A stretch of DNA of 37,970 bases, from positions 1 through 37,970 of the forward strand of contig CANJLI010000018.1 in the NCBI GenBank assembly GCA_947475005.1, in the 5' to 3' direction. Below, piece by piece: positions 1 through 7,427 of this stretch (its first letter is position 1; the number at the start of each line of letters is the position of its first letter). The position numbers were made by a program, and so were the translations under genes. The stretch comes from Deltaproteobacteria bacterium (GTDB lineage: Bacteria > Bdellovibrionota_B > Oligoflexia > Oligoflexales > Bog-1112). The notes under the pieces were generated by a model that made no database searches, was not told the DNA's origin, and saw only the letters and a program-made list of their open reading frames with translations.

Positions 1-80
1 AAGAAAAGAAAAGAAAAGAAAAGAAAAGAAAAGAAAAGAAAAGAAAAGAAAAGAAAAGAAAAGAAAAGAAAAGAAAAGAA
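1..80. repeat. Pentanucleotide tandem repeat (AAGAA)16
   Basis: Sixteen perfect copies of AAGAA fill the first 80 bases, and the array may continue beyond the left edge. The unit is 5 bp, so length changes would shift a reading frame if the array lay inside a gene, or change promoter spacing if it lay upstream of one. Here it is about 95 bp upstream of the -10 element of the first gene, so any influence on that gene would be indirect. It may instead be the tail of a gene left of the window. Confidence 0.97.
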
Positions 81-84
81 AAAA

Positions 85-113
85 CAACTACCTGGGTAGT
101 TACCTTTCTTTTT
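85..113 (+). terminator. Possible terminator hairpin with T-rich tail
   Basis: A 7-bp perfect stem (86-92 with 95-101) with a 2-base tip is followed by a T-rich run. The core ACTACnTGGGTAGT resembles the hairpin after the first large hydrolase gene (19402-19427). It could end a rightward gene lying left of the window. The stem is short, so this is tentative. Confidence 0.35.
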
Positions 114-174
114 TATCTCTTTAAAAAACTGCACAGCTCGTGCCCCAAGAAAAGAGAGAAATAAGGGGAATCTA

Positions 175-183
175 TGGTATAAT
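175..183 (+). promoter_or_regulatory. Extended -10 promoter of the first Fic gene
   Basis: TGGTATAAT matches an extended -10 element (TGnTATAAT) exactly. Transcription would begin near 190, about 20 bases before the ATG at 212. This argues against translation from the in-frame GTG at 140, which would lie upstream of the transcript start. No clear -35 hexamer is visible, which is usual for extended -10 promoters. Confidence 0.55.
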
Positions 184-211
184 CACCGCATATCATGCGG
201 AGAATATCATC

Positions 212-1324
212 ATGTATATCTATGAAAACCCCCAATGGCCTGTATTTACTTGGAATACAAAAGAATTACTCGAACCGTTGACTGCTGTCCGGCATCAACA
301 AGGCCGGCTTCTCGGTCGCATGCAGAGCATCGGCTTTCCACTCCAGCAGGAGGCTACTTTTACTTTCCTGACTCAAGAGGTGATAAAAAGTAGCGAAATT
401 GAAGGGGAGTTTCTTGATGAAGCTGAAGTTCGCTCCTCTTTGGCCCGTCACCTTGGTCTTGAGTATGGGGGGCAAGTCGTCGAAGTGGGACGTAATGTCG
501 AAGGGGTAGTTGAAATGCGTTTAGATGCGGTACAGCATTTTAAAGATCCCCTAACCCAGTCCCGTTTGTTTGATTGGCATGCAGGCTTATTTCCAACAGG
601 TCGTAGTGGGATCCGTAAGATTCGAGTGGGGCAGTGGCGAGATGATGCAACTGGGCCTATGGAAGTGCTTTCCGGTGCTATGGGAAAAGAAAAAATACAT
701 TTTCGTGCGCCTCCTGCTTCCCAATTGGAACAGGAGATGGCCCGCTTTCTCCAGTGGTTCAACGAGGAGAAGTTATCCCCCCCTTTGGACCCCATTTTAA
801 AAGCTGCTTTGGCCCATCTCTGGTTTTTAACCATTCATCCTTTTGAAGATGGGAATGGCCGAATCGCTCGTACGCTTTCCGATATGGTGTTGGCACGTTC
901 AGAGGGAACGGTGCAACGATTTTATAGCTTGTCTGCCCAGATTAGACTCGATCGCAAAGAATACTATCAGGTGTTGGAAGCGGCTCAAAAAGGAGGACTT
1001 GAGGTTACCCCTTGGTTGGTATGGTTAATTCGATGTTTGGGGCGTGCCATGGAAGCGGCTCAAGTGACGACGGAGAAAATTTTGTACAAAGCCCAGTTTT
1101 GGCAGACTATGGCAACCATGTCTTTGCATCAGCGACAACGGGATATGCTCAATCGCTTGTTAGACGGATTTACCGGTGCATTAACTTCTTCCAAGTGGGC
1201 CCAGCTTACCAAGTGTTCCCAAGATACAGCCCTTCGAGATTTGCGGGATCTTGTAGAAAAAGGGATCCTGGTCCAATCTCCTGCGGGAGGGCGTAGTACA
1301 CATTATTCTTTGCGGAAATCGTAA
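212..1324 (+). CDS. Fic family protein (class II, N-terminal DUF4172-like domain)
   Basis: Predicted Fic-fold enzyme; the family usually transfers AMP from ATP to a hydroxyl side chain of a target protein. The active-site motif HPFEDGNGRIAR is complete, with the catalytic His at about residue 209. An N-terminal SSEIEG fits the (S/T)xxxE(G/N) inhibitory helix motif, placing the protein in the self-inhibited class II. The first 40 residues (MYIYENPQWPVFTW) look like the DUF4172 domain that precedes many such Fic proteins, and the last 70 form a winged-helix-like segment. The ATG at 212 is preferred over the GTG at 140: it has GGAG 9 bases upstream, begins at the domain boundary and lies downstream of an extended -10. 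Length is then 370 residues, typical for the family. The target is unknown. A second Fic gene lies at 29532-30581. Confidence 0.9.
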   Translation: MYIYENPQWPVFTWNTKELLEPLTAVRHQQGRLLGRMQSIGFPLQQEATFTFLTQEVIKSSEIEGEFLDEAEVRSSLARHLGLEYGGQVVEVGRNVEGVVEMRLDAVQHFKDPLTQSRLFDWHAGLFPTGRSGIRKIRVGQWRDDATGPMEVLSGAMGKEKIHFRAPPASQLEQEMARFLQWFNEEKLSPPLDPILKAALAHLWFLTIHPFEDGNGRIARTLSDMVLARSEGTVQRFYSLSAQIRLDRKEYYQVLEAAQKGGLEVTPWLVWLIRCLGRAMEAAQVTTEKILYKAQFWQTMATMSLHQRQRDMLNRLLDGFTGALTSSKWAQLTKCSQDTALRDLRDLVEKGILVQSPAGGRSTHYSLRKS

Positions 1325-1337
1325 TCACCCACAAGCA

Positions 1338-2909
1338 TTATCTTTTGCGAGAAGTGTCAGCACCCTGTCTTTTTCGCTTCCTGCTTGCAGGTTCTGGTTC
1401 CTCTGCAGGTTGCGAGCGGTCCGAGTTATCGTAAGCTTCGAATGCTTGCTGGATATCAAACGGTTGACCTGTGCTCAAAATAGGGGATTGCTCTTGGAAT
1501 AGAAAATTTACGTACATATCGAGGACAGAGAGCACGACCCGTACGCCTGGATTTTGATCTGCAGCTATAATGTCTTTCACTTGATTTTGTTGTGCTTTAG
1601 TCACTGTAAATGTAGGGTACGCAGATTTTTTTTCTGCTATTTTTTTCCTGAATTGAGCCAATGCAATGGCTTGTTTTTCTTCTTTCTCAAATGGAGGGAA
1701 AGCAAAAATCTCTGTCCGTGACATAAGGTCTACTTTTTCATTACCAGCGAGGATGAAGATAGAATCAGAGAGATCGTATTCTATACCAAACTCTGGAAGA
1801 ATATGGTTTTTTCGGCTCGCTTCGAGCAATAAAAGAAATTTCTCCTTGAGTTGCTGGGCATTATAATCAGCCCCCTTTAGAGGCTTGTCAATTTCATCAA
1901 AGAAAATTACAGCCCGTTTGCTCTTCTTTCCTTTTTTATTGGTGCTTGTGGTCAAGAGGCGGGTAAAGGTAGATAGATGCTTAGGATCAAAATTAGATAA
2001 GTCAGAATGTATACCACCACCAAATAATTTTTCCGCTGTCTCGCAAGCTGATAGCTTAATGAAGGGCACCTCCAATGCGTCTGCAATCATTTCTGCAAGG
2101 CGAGTTTTACCGGTTCCTGGGCTTCCGAGCATGTATACAATCGCTCGTTGAGAGGTTTCATCCGTAGAAACAATTTTGGTGAGCAAGGTATCGAGCTGAC
2201 GTTGGATAGAAAGAGGGTAATTCTCTTTTACTTTTTTAAAATTAGCTTGCAAACGGAGTAGATCCGGATTGTTTTTATCTAACAAATCTCCAAAATTTTT
2301 TTTCTGGTAGGGAAGTCTTAGAATATAAGAGATGGCGAGTAGGGTGTTTTTAATATTCATTTCGTCATATGGCTCCATGTGAGCAAAGGCAAAAATTCGA
2401 TCAAGGCGTACGAGTTCAGAGAGGATTTTTTCTTTGAAGGCAGGAGGTAGTTCACGAGATTGTTCTGCAAATAATCGATACTCTACGGCAGACTGTTCGT
2501 CTTCACTTTTATTTTTTTTGCCAAGCGCCCAATTGTAGCAATCAGCTAGCTTCTCCTTGACTAGCCCCCCCGCAACAGCTGCAAACATATACGGATTGCA
2601 TGCTTGCCCCCACATATTTGTCCACATTCCACCCAACTCGGTTTGGAGGGAGAAGTCTGTTTCTGTGGGTGCATAGAACCATTGGTATCCCAGATAGGAA
2701 GCGACAACTGTGCTTCCTATTGCAGCCTGCAGGGCTTTTTCTCGGAAGGTGGACCGTCGGATTTCTTTTTTGGCTTTTTGTTGAATATCTAGGAATTCTG
2801 GTGTTTGTCTAAAGGGCTGATCTAGAGGATCTTCAAGTGTCGCAGCATGGGCAAGAAAAGGGGAATGGAATTGAAAAAAAAGGAATAGAAATAAGGCAAA
2901 ATGCTTCAT
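1338..2909 (-). CDS. Exported AAA+ ATPase with basic C-terminal tail
   Basis: A 523-residue protein with an apparent Sec signal peptide (residues 1-22, hydrophobic, ending AHA). It has a helical N-terminal region with two weakly hydrophobic stretches (about 60-80 and 103-116), then one AAA+ module: Walker A GSPGTGKT at 262-269, Walker B IFFDEID at 335-341, a sensor-1-like N390 and a possible arginine finger near R398. The last 20 residues are dense in Lys and Arg (RKRKRQ, RKR). AAA+ ATPases need ATP, which is scarce in the periplasm, so an exported one is odd; it may be host-directed or membrane-tethered facing inward. The gene is AT-rich compared with neighbouring metabolic genes. It lies 62 bp after the preceding leftward gene and may share its transcript. 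The specific function is not recognised. Confidence 0.8.
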   Translation of the reverse strand: MKHFALFLFLFFQFHSPFLAHAATLEDPLDQPFRQTPEFLDIQQKAKKEIRRSTFREKALQAAIGSTVVASYLGYQWFYAPTETDFSLQTELGGMWTNMWGQACNPYMFAAVAGGLVKEKLADCYNWALGKKNKSEDEQSAVEYRLFAEQSRELPPAFKEKILSELVRLDRIFAFAHMEPYDEMNIKNTLLAISYILRLPYQKKNFGDLLDKNNPDLLRLQANFKKVKENYPLSIQRQLDTLLTKIVSTDETSQRAIVYMLGSPGTGKTRLAEMIADALEVPFIKLSACETAEKLFGGGIHSDLSNFDPKHLSTFTRLLTTSTNKKGKKSKRAVIFFDEIDKPLKGADYNAQQLKEKFLLLLEASRKNHILPEFGIEYDLSDSIFILAGNEKVDLMSRTEIFAFPPFEKEEKQAIALAQFRKKIAEKKSAYPTFTVTKAQQNQVKDIIAADQNPGVRVVLSVLDMYVNFLFQEQSPILSTGQPFDIQQAFEAYDNSDRSQPAEEPEPASRKRKRQGADTSRKR

Positions 2910-2971
2910 GGGGATGTCCGTCTATAGTGTAATTTTAGGAGAGCGTCTTACGACGGGGGGAATTTAGATTC

Positions 2972-3622
2972 TTACCCTGGTTTCATGCCCGAAGGGAACG
3001 GGATCACTTTAGCGCCCCCTTTTATCAGAGGGGCTTTGGGTTCTGCAACAGATTTCGGCGAATCGGGCGAAGTCGGCGTAGCTGCCTTTGCTTGGGTACG
3101 TACAAACAGGGTAGTAAGTCCGCCGCCCTCGAGAAGGCGTCCAGCAGCAAGGCCCGCGCGTACCAGGTGGCAGGTTTTGGCATCGAGCTGGGACAGGCCG
3201 GGAAGCTTGTCTACGCCCAACACTCGGTTCGCCCGAAGCACCATCTGCATGGCCGCATCGATGTTGCCAGAGTGGAGATAGGCACGGCTCAGCAGCACGT
3301 ACAGGTCGAGGAGGACCCGGTGGTAGCGGATATCCCCTTTCTTCGCCCCATAGATCAGTTCCACGGCGCGCAGGAGGGATTCCCCTTGGGCGATGGCAAG
3401 GTCAAAGTGCCCCAGTCGCCAGTCAATGACCATGCGAGCAAAGCGTACAAGCATCTGCATAGGGGCGAAGACCGAGAGATACCAAAAGGTACGTTCCCAG
3501 ACCAAGGGCCCGCGTAGGACCCCCAGAGGCCCCATCACCACTGCATAGAGCAATAGAAGGATAGCCCCGATCAAATCTGCGAGGAGTGCGATGCATTTTC
3601 CAATTCCAAGGAGAGGTTTCAA
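2972..3622 (-). CDS. Membrane protein with helical-repeat (TPR-like) domain
   Basis: Family not recognised. The N-terminal 60 residues hold two hydrophobic segments (around IALLADLIGAILLLLYAVV and the WYLSVFAPM region). Residues 70-150 are amphipathic helices resembling TPR units (HFDLAIAQGESLL, YVLLSRAYLHSGNIDAAMQ), and the tail is Pro/Lys-rich. The start is ambiguous. The TTG at 3622 has a strong GGAGG 8 bases upstream and is preferred; an ATG at 3637 has no visible ribosome site. The longer open frame extending to 3847 overlaps the coding end of the upstream amidase-like gene and is rejected. It follows the restored stop of that gene by about 35 bp, so the two are probably co-transcribed. 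A role in envelope assembly would only be a guess. Confidence 0.65.
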   Translation of the reverse strand: MKPLLGIGKCIALLADLIGAILLLLYAVVMGPLGVLRGPLVWERTFWYLSVFAPMQMLVRFARMVIDWRLGHFDLAIAQGESLLRAVELIYGAKKGDIRYHRVLLDLYVLLSRAYLHSGNIDAAMQMVLRANRVLGVDKLPGLSQLDAKTCHLVRAGLAAGRLLEGGGLTTLFVRTQAKAATPTSPDSPKSVAEPKAPLIKGGAKVIPFPSGMKPG

Positions 3623-3657
3623 GATCAGACCCTCCATATACAGTGAGACATGATAAC

Positions 3658-4535
3658 CTACTCTGTTACAGTAGCCTGAGCAGCGGAATCTGGTCCATCC
3701 AAAAATCGGCGGATTCCAATCTCGTAGGCATCTGCCAGCATCTCGGCGAGTTGAGTCGCCCTCCCCTCTACACGAGGGGCGGTAAAAACATGTGAAATCG
3801 CGTTGCCTCGTTCCCAAGCTCCCCTTCCATATGCCCACCGGGTACAAAGCTTACGATATATGGAAATACAGAAGACACCTCTACCTGTCCCCTTACATCC
3901 GAGGGTTTCGGATTTACATTCATGTGAATGGAGATCACGAAGGGTGTGCTTCCTTCTGCTTTCGCTTTTTCCACAAGGTGTGCCGCTTCTTTTTTACTCT
4001 CACCCACAGTAGTGGGAGTTGGGATTGTGTCATGGGTACTGACGACTTTCAGCATCTTTGGGTGTGGATTGTCTTGAAGCTTTTCTCGTAAAAGCCCCAC
4101 AGCCTCTTTCATGGTGGCTGCATAGTCAAATTTGCCAACCTCTTTGCCTTCTTCCGTAAATACAATCTGCTGGCGTTCCAGTCCCGGGTCGAGAATGATC
4201 GTGTAAGGTAGAGGAGCAGCTTCCTGCACCGCCTCGCTTCCCTCTTCTCTCCAAGGTATGGAGGCAAGTACTTCCTCTCCCATTCCGAGTACAGTGAGTC
4301 CGGTCGCGCTTTCCACAAAATGACGGTTTAGGTAGGATAGGGTCTTGGGACGAGCTGCGGGGTCACAATTTTTCCCATTCGCAGCTGCATATTTTTCAAA
4401 TCTTGCTTGATATTCGCTTTGTGTCAGCTTGCCTGCAAAAATGCTGAAGTCCGGGCCCTCTGCGGTTGCCCCAAATCCCAAAGCGGTCGTCCACAAGAAA
4501 GACAAACTTACTAAGATTTTGAATGTAATACGCAT
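3658..4535 (-). pseudogene. Frameshifted amidase_3-like exported protein
   Basis: The first frame (4535 to a stop at 3768, 255 residues) begins with a signal peptide (MRITFKILVSLSFLWTTALG). It then resembles N-acetylmuramoyl-L-alanine amidases of the amidase_3 type: IILDPG, a following helix, STHD, and ISIHMN. The first zinc-ligand His of the canonical DPGHGG is missing (DPGLER). Near 3838-3841 (FVPGG) the reading frame appears to shift. Adding one G to the G run opens another frame that continues as GAYGRGAWERGNAISHVF and then a helix (RATQLAEMLADAYEIGIRRF) to a stop at 3658-3660. That would give a 292-residue protein ending about 35 bp before the next gene. It may be a real 1-bp deletion or a sequence error. 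The ancestor was probably a cell-wall hydrolase or a non-catalytic relative. Confidence 0.6.
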
Positions 4536-4655
4536 TGTTATAGCCTATTTATCCGTTATGTATGCCAGAGTTTTCGACGGACCTACCCTACGAAGAGGGA
4601 GGCAAAAAGGCAAGGGATTTTCCATAATCTCGTATAATGAAGGATGAGACCTTAA

Positions 4656-4718
4656 GGGGACACCCGATGCGAGTGTCCCCGACGAGAGCCTGGAAAGGGG
4701 ACACTCGCATCGGGTGTC
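4656..4718. repeat. GGGGACAC long palindrome (type 1, copy A)
   Basis: A 22-bp perfect inverted repeat (4659-4680 with 4697-4718) is separated by 16 bases. Its left half also folds on itself (GGGGACAC at one end, GTGTCCCC at the other). The linker CGACGAGAGCCTGG recurs almost unchanged in the copy at 25478-25531. It sits between divergently transcribed genes, with the rightmost arm ending about 16 bp before the VTT/hydrolase start. The form is that of REP/RAYT-type or MITE-like elements; no transposase is present in the window. Confidence 0.85.
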
Positions 4719-4734
4719 GCCACAACTCAGAAGT

Positions 4735-6168
4735 ATGTACTCTATGGACATTCGCCAGTATCGAAAACAGATCCAAACGGTGATGCTGATCGAAGCCACC
4801 ATTGGGATTTTCCTGCTGCTTGGGGTCCTGCTTTTTTGGGGTGGGGTTTGTAGCGACTCTTTTCTTTCGTGTCTGCAGGGCAAGCCGCTTACTGCGGGCA
4901 ATTTTTTGCTCTTTGCTGCCGTGCGGCCTTTTGTACTCACACCTCTCAATCTGCTGACCTTGATGGCAGGGCGTACATTTGGTCCGGTGGTAGGGACTTT
5001 TCTATCTTCCATCGGGGGGCTTTTTGCGTGTTTGGTGGTGTACCTCATTGCCAAACAGGTAGGTAAAATCCTCATCCGTCCCTGGCTTTCTAATAATTTG
5101 CCCCAAACCTTGAGATTTTTGCGGTCCCAAGATTGGAAAGTGGTGCTTGCTACTCGACTGATTCCCTTTTTGCCCTTCGATCTGCTGACTTTTGGGTATG
5201 GGCTTCTTGATCTACGGTTTCGCTATGTGATGATCTTTACCTTTTTAGGTTCTTTGCCTGAAATTTATATCTTTACAACCTTAGCTGATCCAAAGGCTAC
5301 TTTTTTTGAAGCTTCTTTCATCACTGTATCCGTGATGGCTGTGTTGCTGCTGCCTGGATTTGCCATTGAATACCACTTTCGCACGAAGGGAAGTGGCATG
5401 TGGATTCGCTTCAAGGCCATGATGTACGAAATTTATCATGAGCTGCGACGCAATAACGAAATCATAAAACGACAATTGCATGATCCAGATAAAATTCCCG
5501 TGCTGCTGCTCTATGGGTTCTTTTCTTCTCGTCGTTCGTTATTGGTGCTAGAAAAATTGCTCTCTGAGCGAGGCTATCAGCTGATTAGCTTTAATTTGGG
5601 TGGACTTCTCGAGATTTTTTTTACGCGAAGCATCACGGATACAGCAGAGTTTATCGATCAAAAGATCAAACGACAGGTTGGGCGTCACAATATCTCTCGC
5701 ATTCATATCGTGGCCCACTCCAAGGGGGGCTTGGTGGCCTTGTGGTGGTTGTTGCGTCTGGGGGGAGATCGCTACTGCAAGAAGCTCATCACCTTGGGAA
5801 CCCCATTTCGTGGCACTTTTCTCACATGGCTTGCATTGGCAACACCTCTCGGGTTTATCTTTCGGGATATGTGGCAGATGCGACCTGGAAGCCAATTTCT
5901 AAAAGAATTGCACGAGAGCCCGATTCCGTCTGATGTGCAAATTTATACGATCTATTCGAATCGAGATAAAGTGGCACGAGGTGACAATGGGATCTTTCAC
6001 GTTTCGCCACCTCAGCCCAACGTGATTGCAGTTCCTATGCACAACATGACGCATTTTCAATTTTTGTATCGTCGGCAAGTGGGAGATATGTTGGCCCAGC
6101 TTTTGGGCTCCCCTTACTTGCCTGAGGTCGTCAAGGGCTGGCAAGAGGACGAAGACTCAGCGGCTTAG
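4735..6168 (+). CDS. VTT-domain (TVP38/DedA-like) membrane protein fused to an alpha/beta hydrolase
   Basis: The N-terminal 215 residues resemble the TVP38/TMEM64 VTT family: several transmembrane helices with RPFVLTPLNLLTLMAGR, FGPVVGTF, and ATRLIPFLPFDLLTFGYG, where the family has its conserved Arg/Pro and Gly pattern. Members of this superfamily move or scramble lipids across membranes. The C-terminal 240 residues are an alpha/beta hydrolase: VLLLYGF near its start, nucleophile elbow AHSKGG, and candidate late His in MHNMTHF. The fusion suggests a lipase or acyltransferase acting on lipid delivered by the membrane part (inference). The ATG at 4735 or 4744 is preferred to the GTG at 4714, which lies inside a palindromic repeat; AGAAG precedes 4744. 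The 3' end overlaps the convergent next gene by 4 bp. Confidence 0.8.
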   Translation: MYSMDIRQYRKQIQTVMLIEATIGIFLLLGVLLFWGGVCSDSFLSCLQGKPLTAGNFLLFAAVRPFVLTPLNLLTLMAGRTFGPVVGTFLSSIGGLFACLVVYLIAKQVGKILIRPWLSNNLPQTLRFLRSQDWKVVLATRLIPFLPFDLLTFGYGLLDLRFRYVMIFTFLGSLPEIYIFTTLADPKATFFEASFITVSVMAVLLLPGFAIEYHFRTKGSGMWIRFKAMMYEIYHELRRNNEIIKRQLHDPDKIPVLLLYGFFSSRRSLLVLEKLLSERGYQLISFNLGGLLEIFFTRSITDTAEFIDQKIKRQVGRHNISRIHIVAHSKGGLVALWWLLRLGGDRYCKKLITLGTPFRGTFLTWLALATPLGFIFRDMWQMRPGSQFLKELHESPIPSDVQIYTIYSNRDKVARGDNGIFHVSPPQPNVIAVPMHNMTHFQFLYRRQVGDMLAQLLGSPYLPEVVKGWQEDEDSAA

Positions 6169-7091
6169 TTTTTTAGTTTTTTTAGGTCTTCTATTTGGAT
6201 TTGTTGTCTACAAACGGGACATGTAGTTCTGCCTTGGCTTTCTGAAGTGAGCCACTGCCGCAAGCAGTCATGATGTAAGAGGTGCTTACAATGGGTAAGC
6301 TGGAGCCTTGGTTGCGCGGATGTCTCTCCCCATGACAAGAGGCAAATGGGGCATTGATCCTCTGGATTCAAAGGGAGATCCTTGGGTGTCTCTTCGGGTG
6401 CCCATGCTATTCTGCGTGTCCGAGATGCCGAATTGAAGGAAAGGACGATCGACTTACCTCCGATCCAAAGATACGGTTGTGTAAATACACTGTCATGTAC
6501 AATTGCTGTTCCACAGACACGTATATTGCCAAATAGCTCACTCTCATCGACGATCGCATTCTCGAAGATACATACATCATCAGACACGATACTGTTATGT
6601 ACCTTCGCATAGTGCGCAATCTGTGTACGACCATAGATCTGTGAGGTTCCGGAGACTTGTGCATAGTCATGAATTCGTACATGACCATCGATGCGAGCCG
6701 TGTCGATCACCCAAGCACTTGGTGCCAAATAACAGGCAGTTTTCATATCGAGCACGTAGATATCGGTGCTTCTATGAGGTGGTTTTCGAATATAGTCCAA
6801 TCCACTTTTTTTCCTAGGTAGTCGTTCGCCTTTGATATAGGCGGTGCTTGCAACAATCCCCCCCTCATATAAACGGCCTTTGACTTTATTGTAAACCTGG
6901 TAACCAGAAATAATCATTTCATCAGATGTGATAAATTCGTCAAGAGGAACGCCTTTCATGATCTCACCAAGGGTGGCTCCTTTTCCTTGGTTAAGCAAAA
7001 AAATCCATGTCAGGAGAGAAAGAAAAAATCGCAGTACCCACGCTGAATTCTTTTTCTCCACATTCACCCCACTTTTTTTTGTCAAAAGCAT
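6165..7091 (-). CDS. Exported left-handed beta-helix protein with C-terminal RING-H2 finger
   Basis: A 308-residue protein with a hydrophobic N-terminal segment (about 19-34, RFFLSLLTWIFLL) that could be a signal peptide or anchor. Residues 122-215 are hexapeptide-type repeats (SAWVIDTARIDGHVRI, YGRTQIAHYAKVHNSIV) as in left-handed beta-helix proteins such as YdcK. Residues 247-294 form a complete RING-H2 zinc site, C-x2-C-x17-C-x-H-x2-H-x2-C-x14-C-x2-C (C247, C250, C268, H270, H273, C276, C291, C294). RING-H2 domains are eukaryotic E3 ubiquitin ligase modules; in bacteria they are found mainly in host-directed effectors. The likely role is recruitment of host ubiquitin machinery (inference). 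The start is uncertain; GTG codons about 10 residues downstream are possible. Confidence 0.85.
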   Translation of the reverse strand: MLLTKKSGVNVEKKNSAWVLRFFLSLLTWIFLLNQGKGATLGEIMKGVPLDEFITSDEMIISGYQVYNKVKGRLYEGGIVASTAYIKGERLPRKKSGLDYIRKPPHRSTDIYVLDMKTACYLAPSAWVIDTARIDGHVRIHDYAQVSGTSQIYGRTQIAHYAKVHNSIVSDDVCIFENAIVDESELFGNIRVCGTAIVHDSVFTQPYLWIGGKSIVLSFNSASRTRRIAWAPEETPKDLPLNPEDQCPICLLSWGETSAQPRLQLTHCKHLLHHDCLRQWLTSESQGRTTCPVCRQQIQIEDLKKLKN

Positions 7092-7271
7092 AACGAAGGA
7101 ATCAATCGATCCATTCGTCTACCACCTCTTGCTAGGGGAGTATAGTTAAAATCACAGTAAAACTAGATAGATATGTTGATTCCATCGGTATTTTCACCAG
7201 ATTTCTTCTTGATCTCGCTTTACTTACGGTAATGCAATTTTCACTTAGGAGGGGAGTTTTCCTGTTAGGAT
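7092..7271. other. Intergenic, no gene seen
   Basis: This is the first part of a 336-bp gap between two leftward genes; the rest is occupied by two repeats. No convincing open frame with a ribosome site is present. On the minus strand a TATACT hexamer (7139-7144) about 50 bp before the RING gene could be a -10 element, but no matching -35 was found. Confidence 0.4.
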
Positions 7272-7326
7272 GAGATCGGGGACAGTTACCGATCTCCACA
7301 ATAATTCGGTAACTGTCCCCGATCTC
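7272..7326. repeat. GGGGACAG long palindrome (type 2)
   Basis: Arms of 21 bp (7272-7292 and 7306-7326) are perfectly complementary around a 13-base loop. The outer part GATGAGATCGGGGAC is repeated as a lone half-arm at 30652-30666. The palindrome directly precedes a cloverleaf repeat copy, as it does at the other site. Confidence 0.88.
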
Positions 7327-7329
7327 CAC

Positions 7330-7408
7330 AAGGTCCCGAAGGGACCGTATGGGATCCCTGTGTTTTTATCGAGATCCCATACGGCTGCTACGCAGCCTTG
7401 GGATGACA
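7330..7408. repeat. Cloverleaf repeat, copy a (5' truncated)
   Basis: One of four dispersed copies of an element of about 90 bp. The full form has outer arms CCGTCATCCCAAGG / CCTTGGGATGACGG and three inner hairpins: GGTCCC..GGGACC, CCGTATGGGATC..GATCCCATACGG and GGCTGC..GCAGCC. In this copy the left outer arm is replaced by the flank of the neighbouring palindrome, so only AAGG onward is retained. It lies 19 bp downstream of the end of the M20 peptidase gene and could act as a transcript end. Confidence 0.9.
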
Positions 7409-7427
7409 GGGGTGGCGTCCATTTTTT

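Noticed and set aside
140..211. N-terminal 24-residue extension of the first Fic protein from a GTG start
   Set aside because: It contains the extended -10 element, has no ribosome site and precedes the normal start of the DUF4172-like domain.
3638..3847. Upstream extension of the TPR-like membrane protein gene
   Set aside because: It lies out of frame over the restored amidase-like coding sequence, and the GGAGG site supports a start at 3622.
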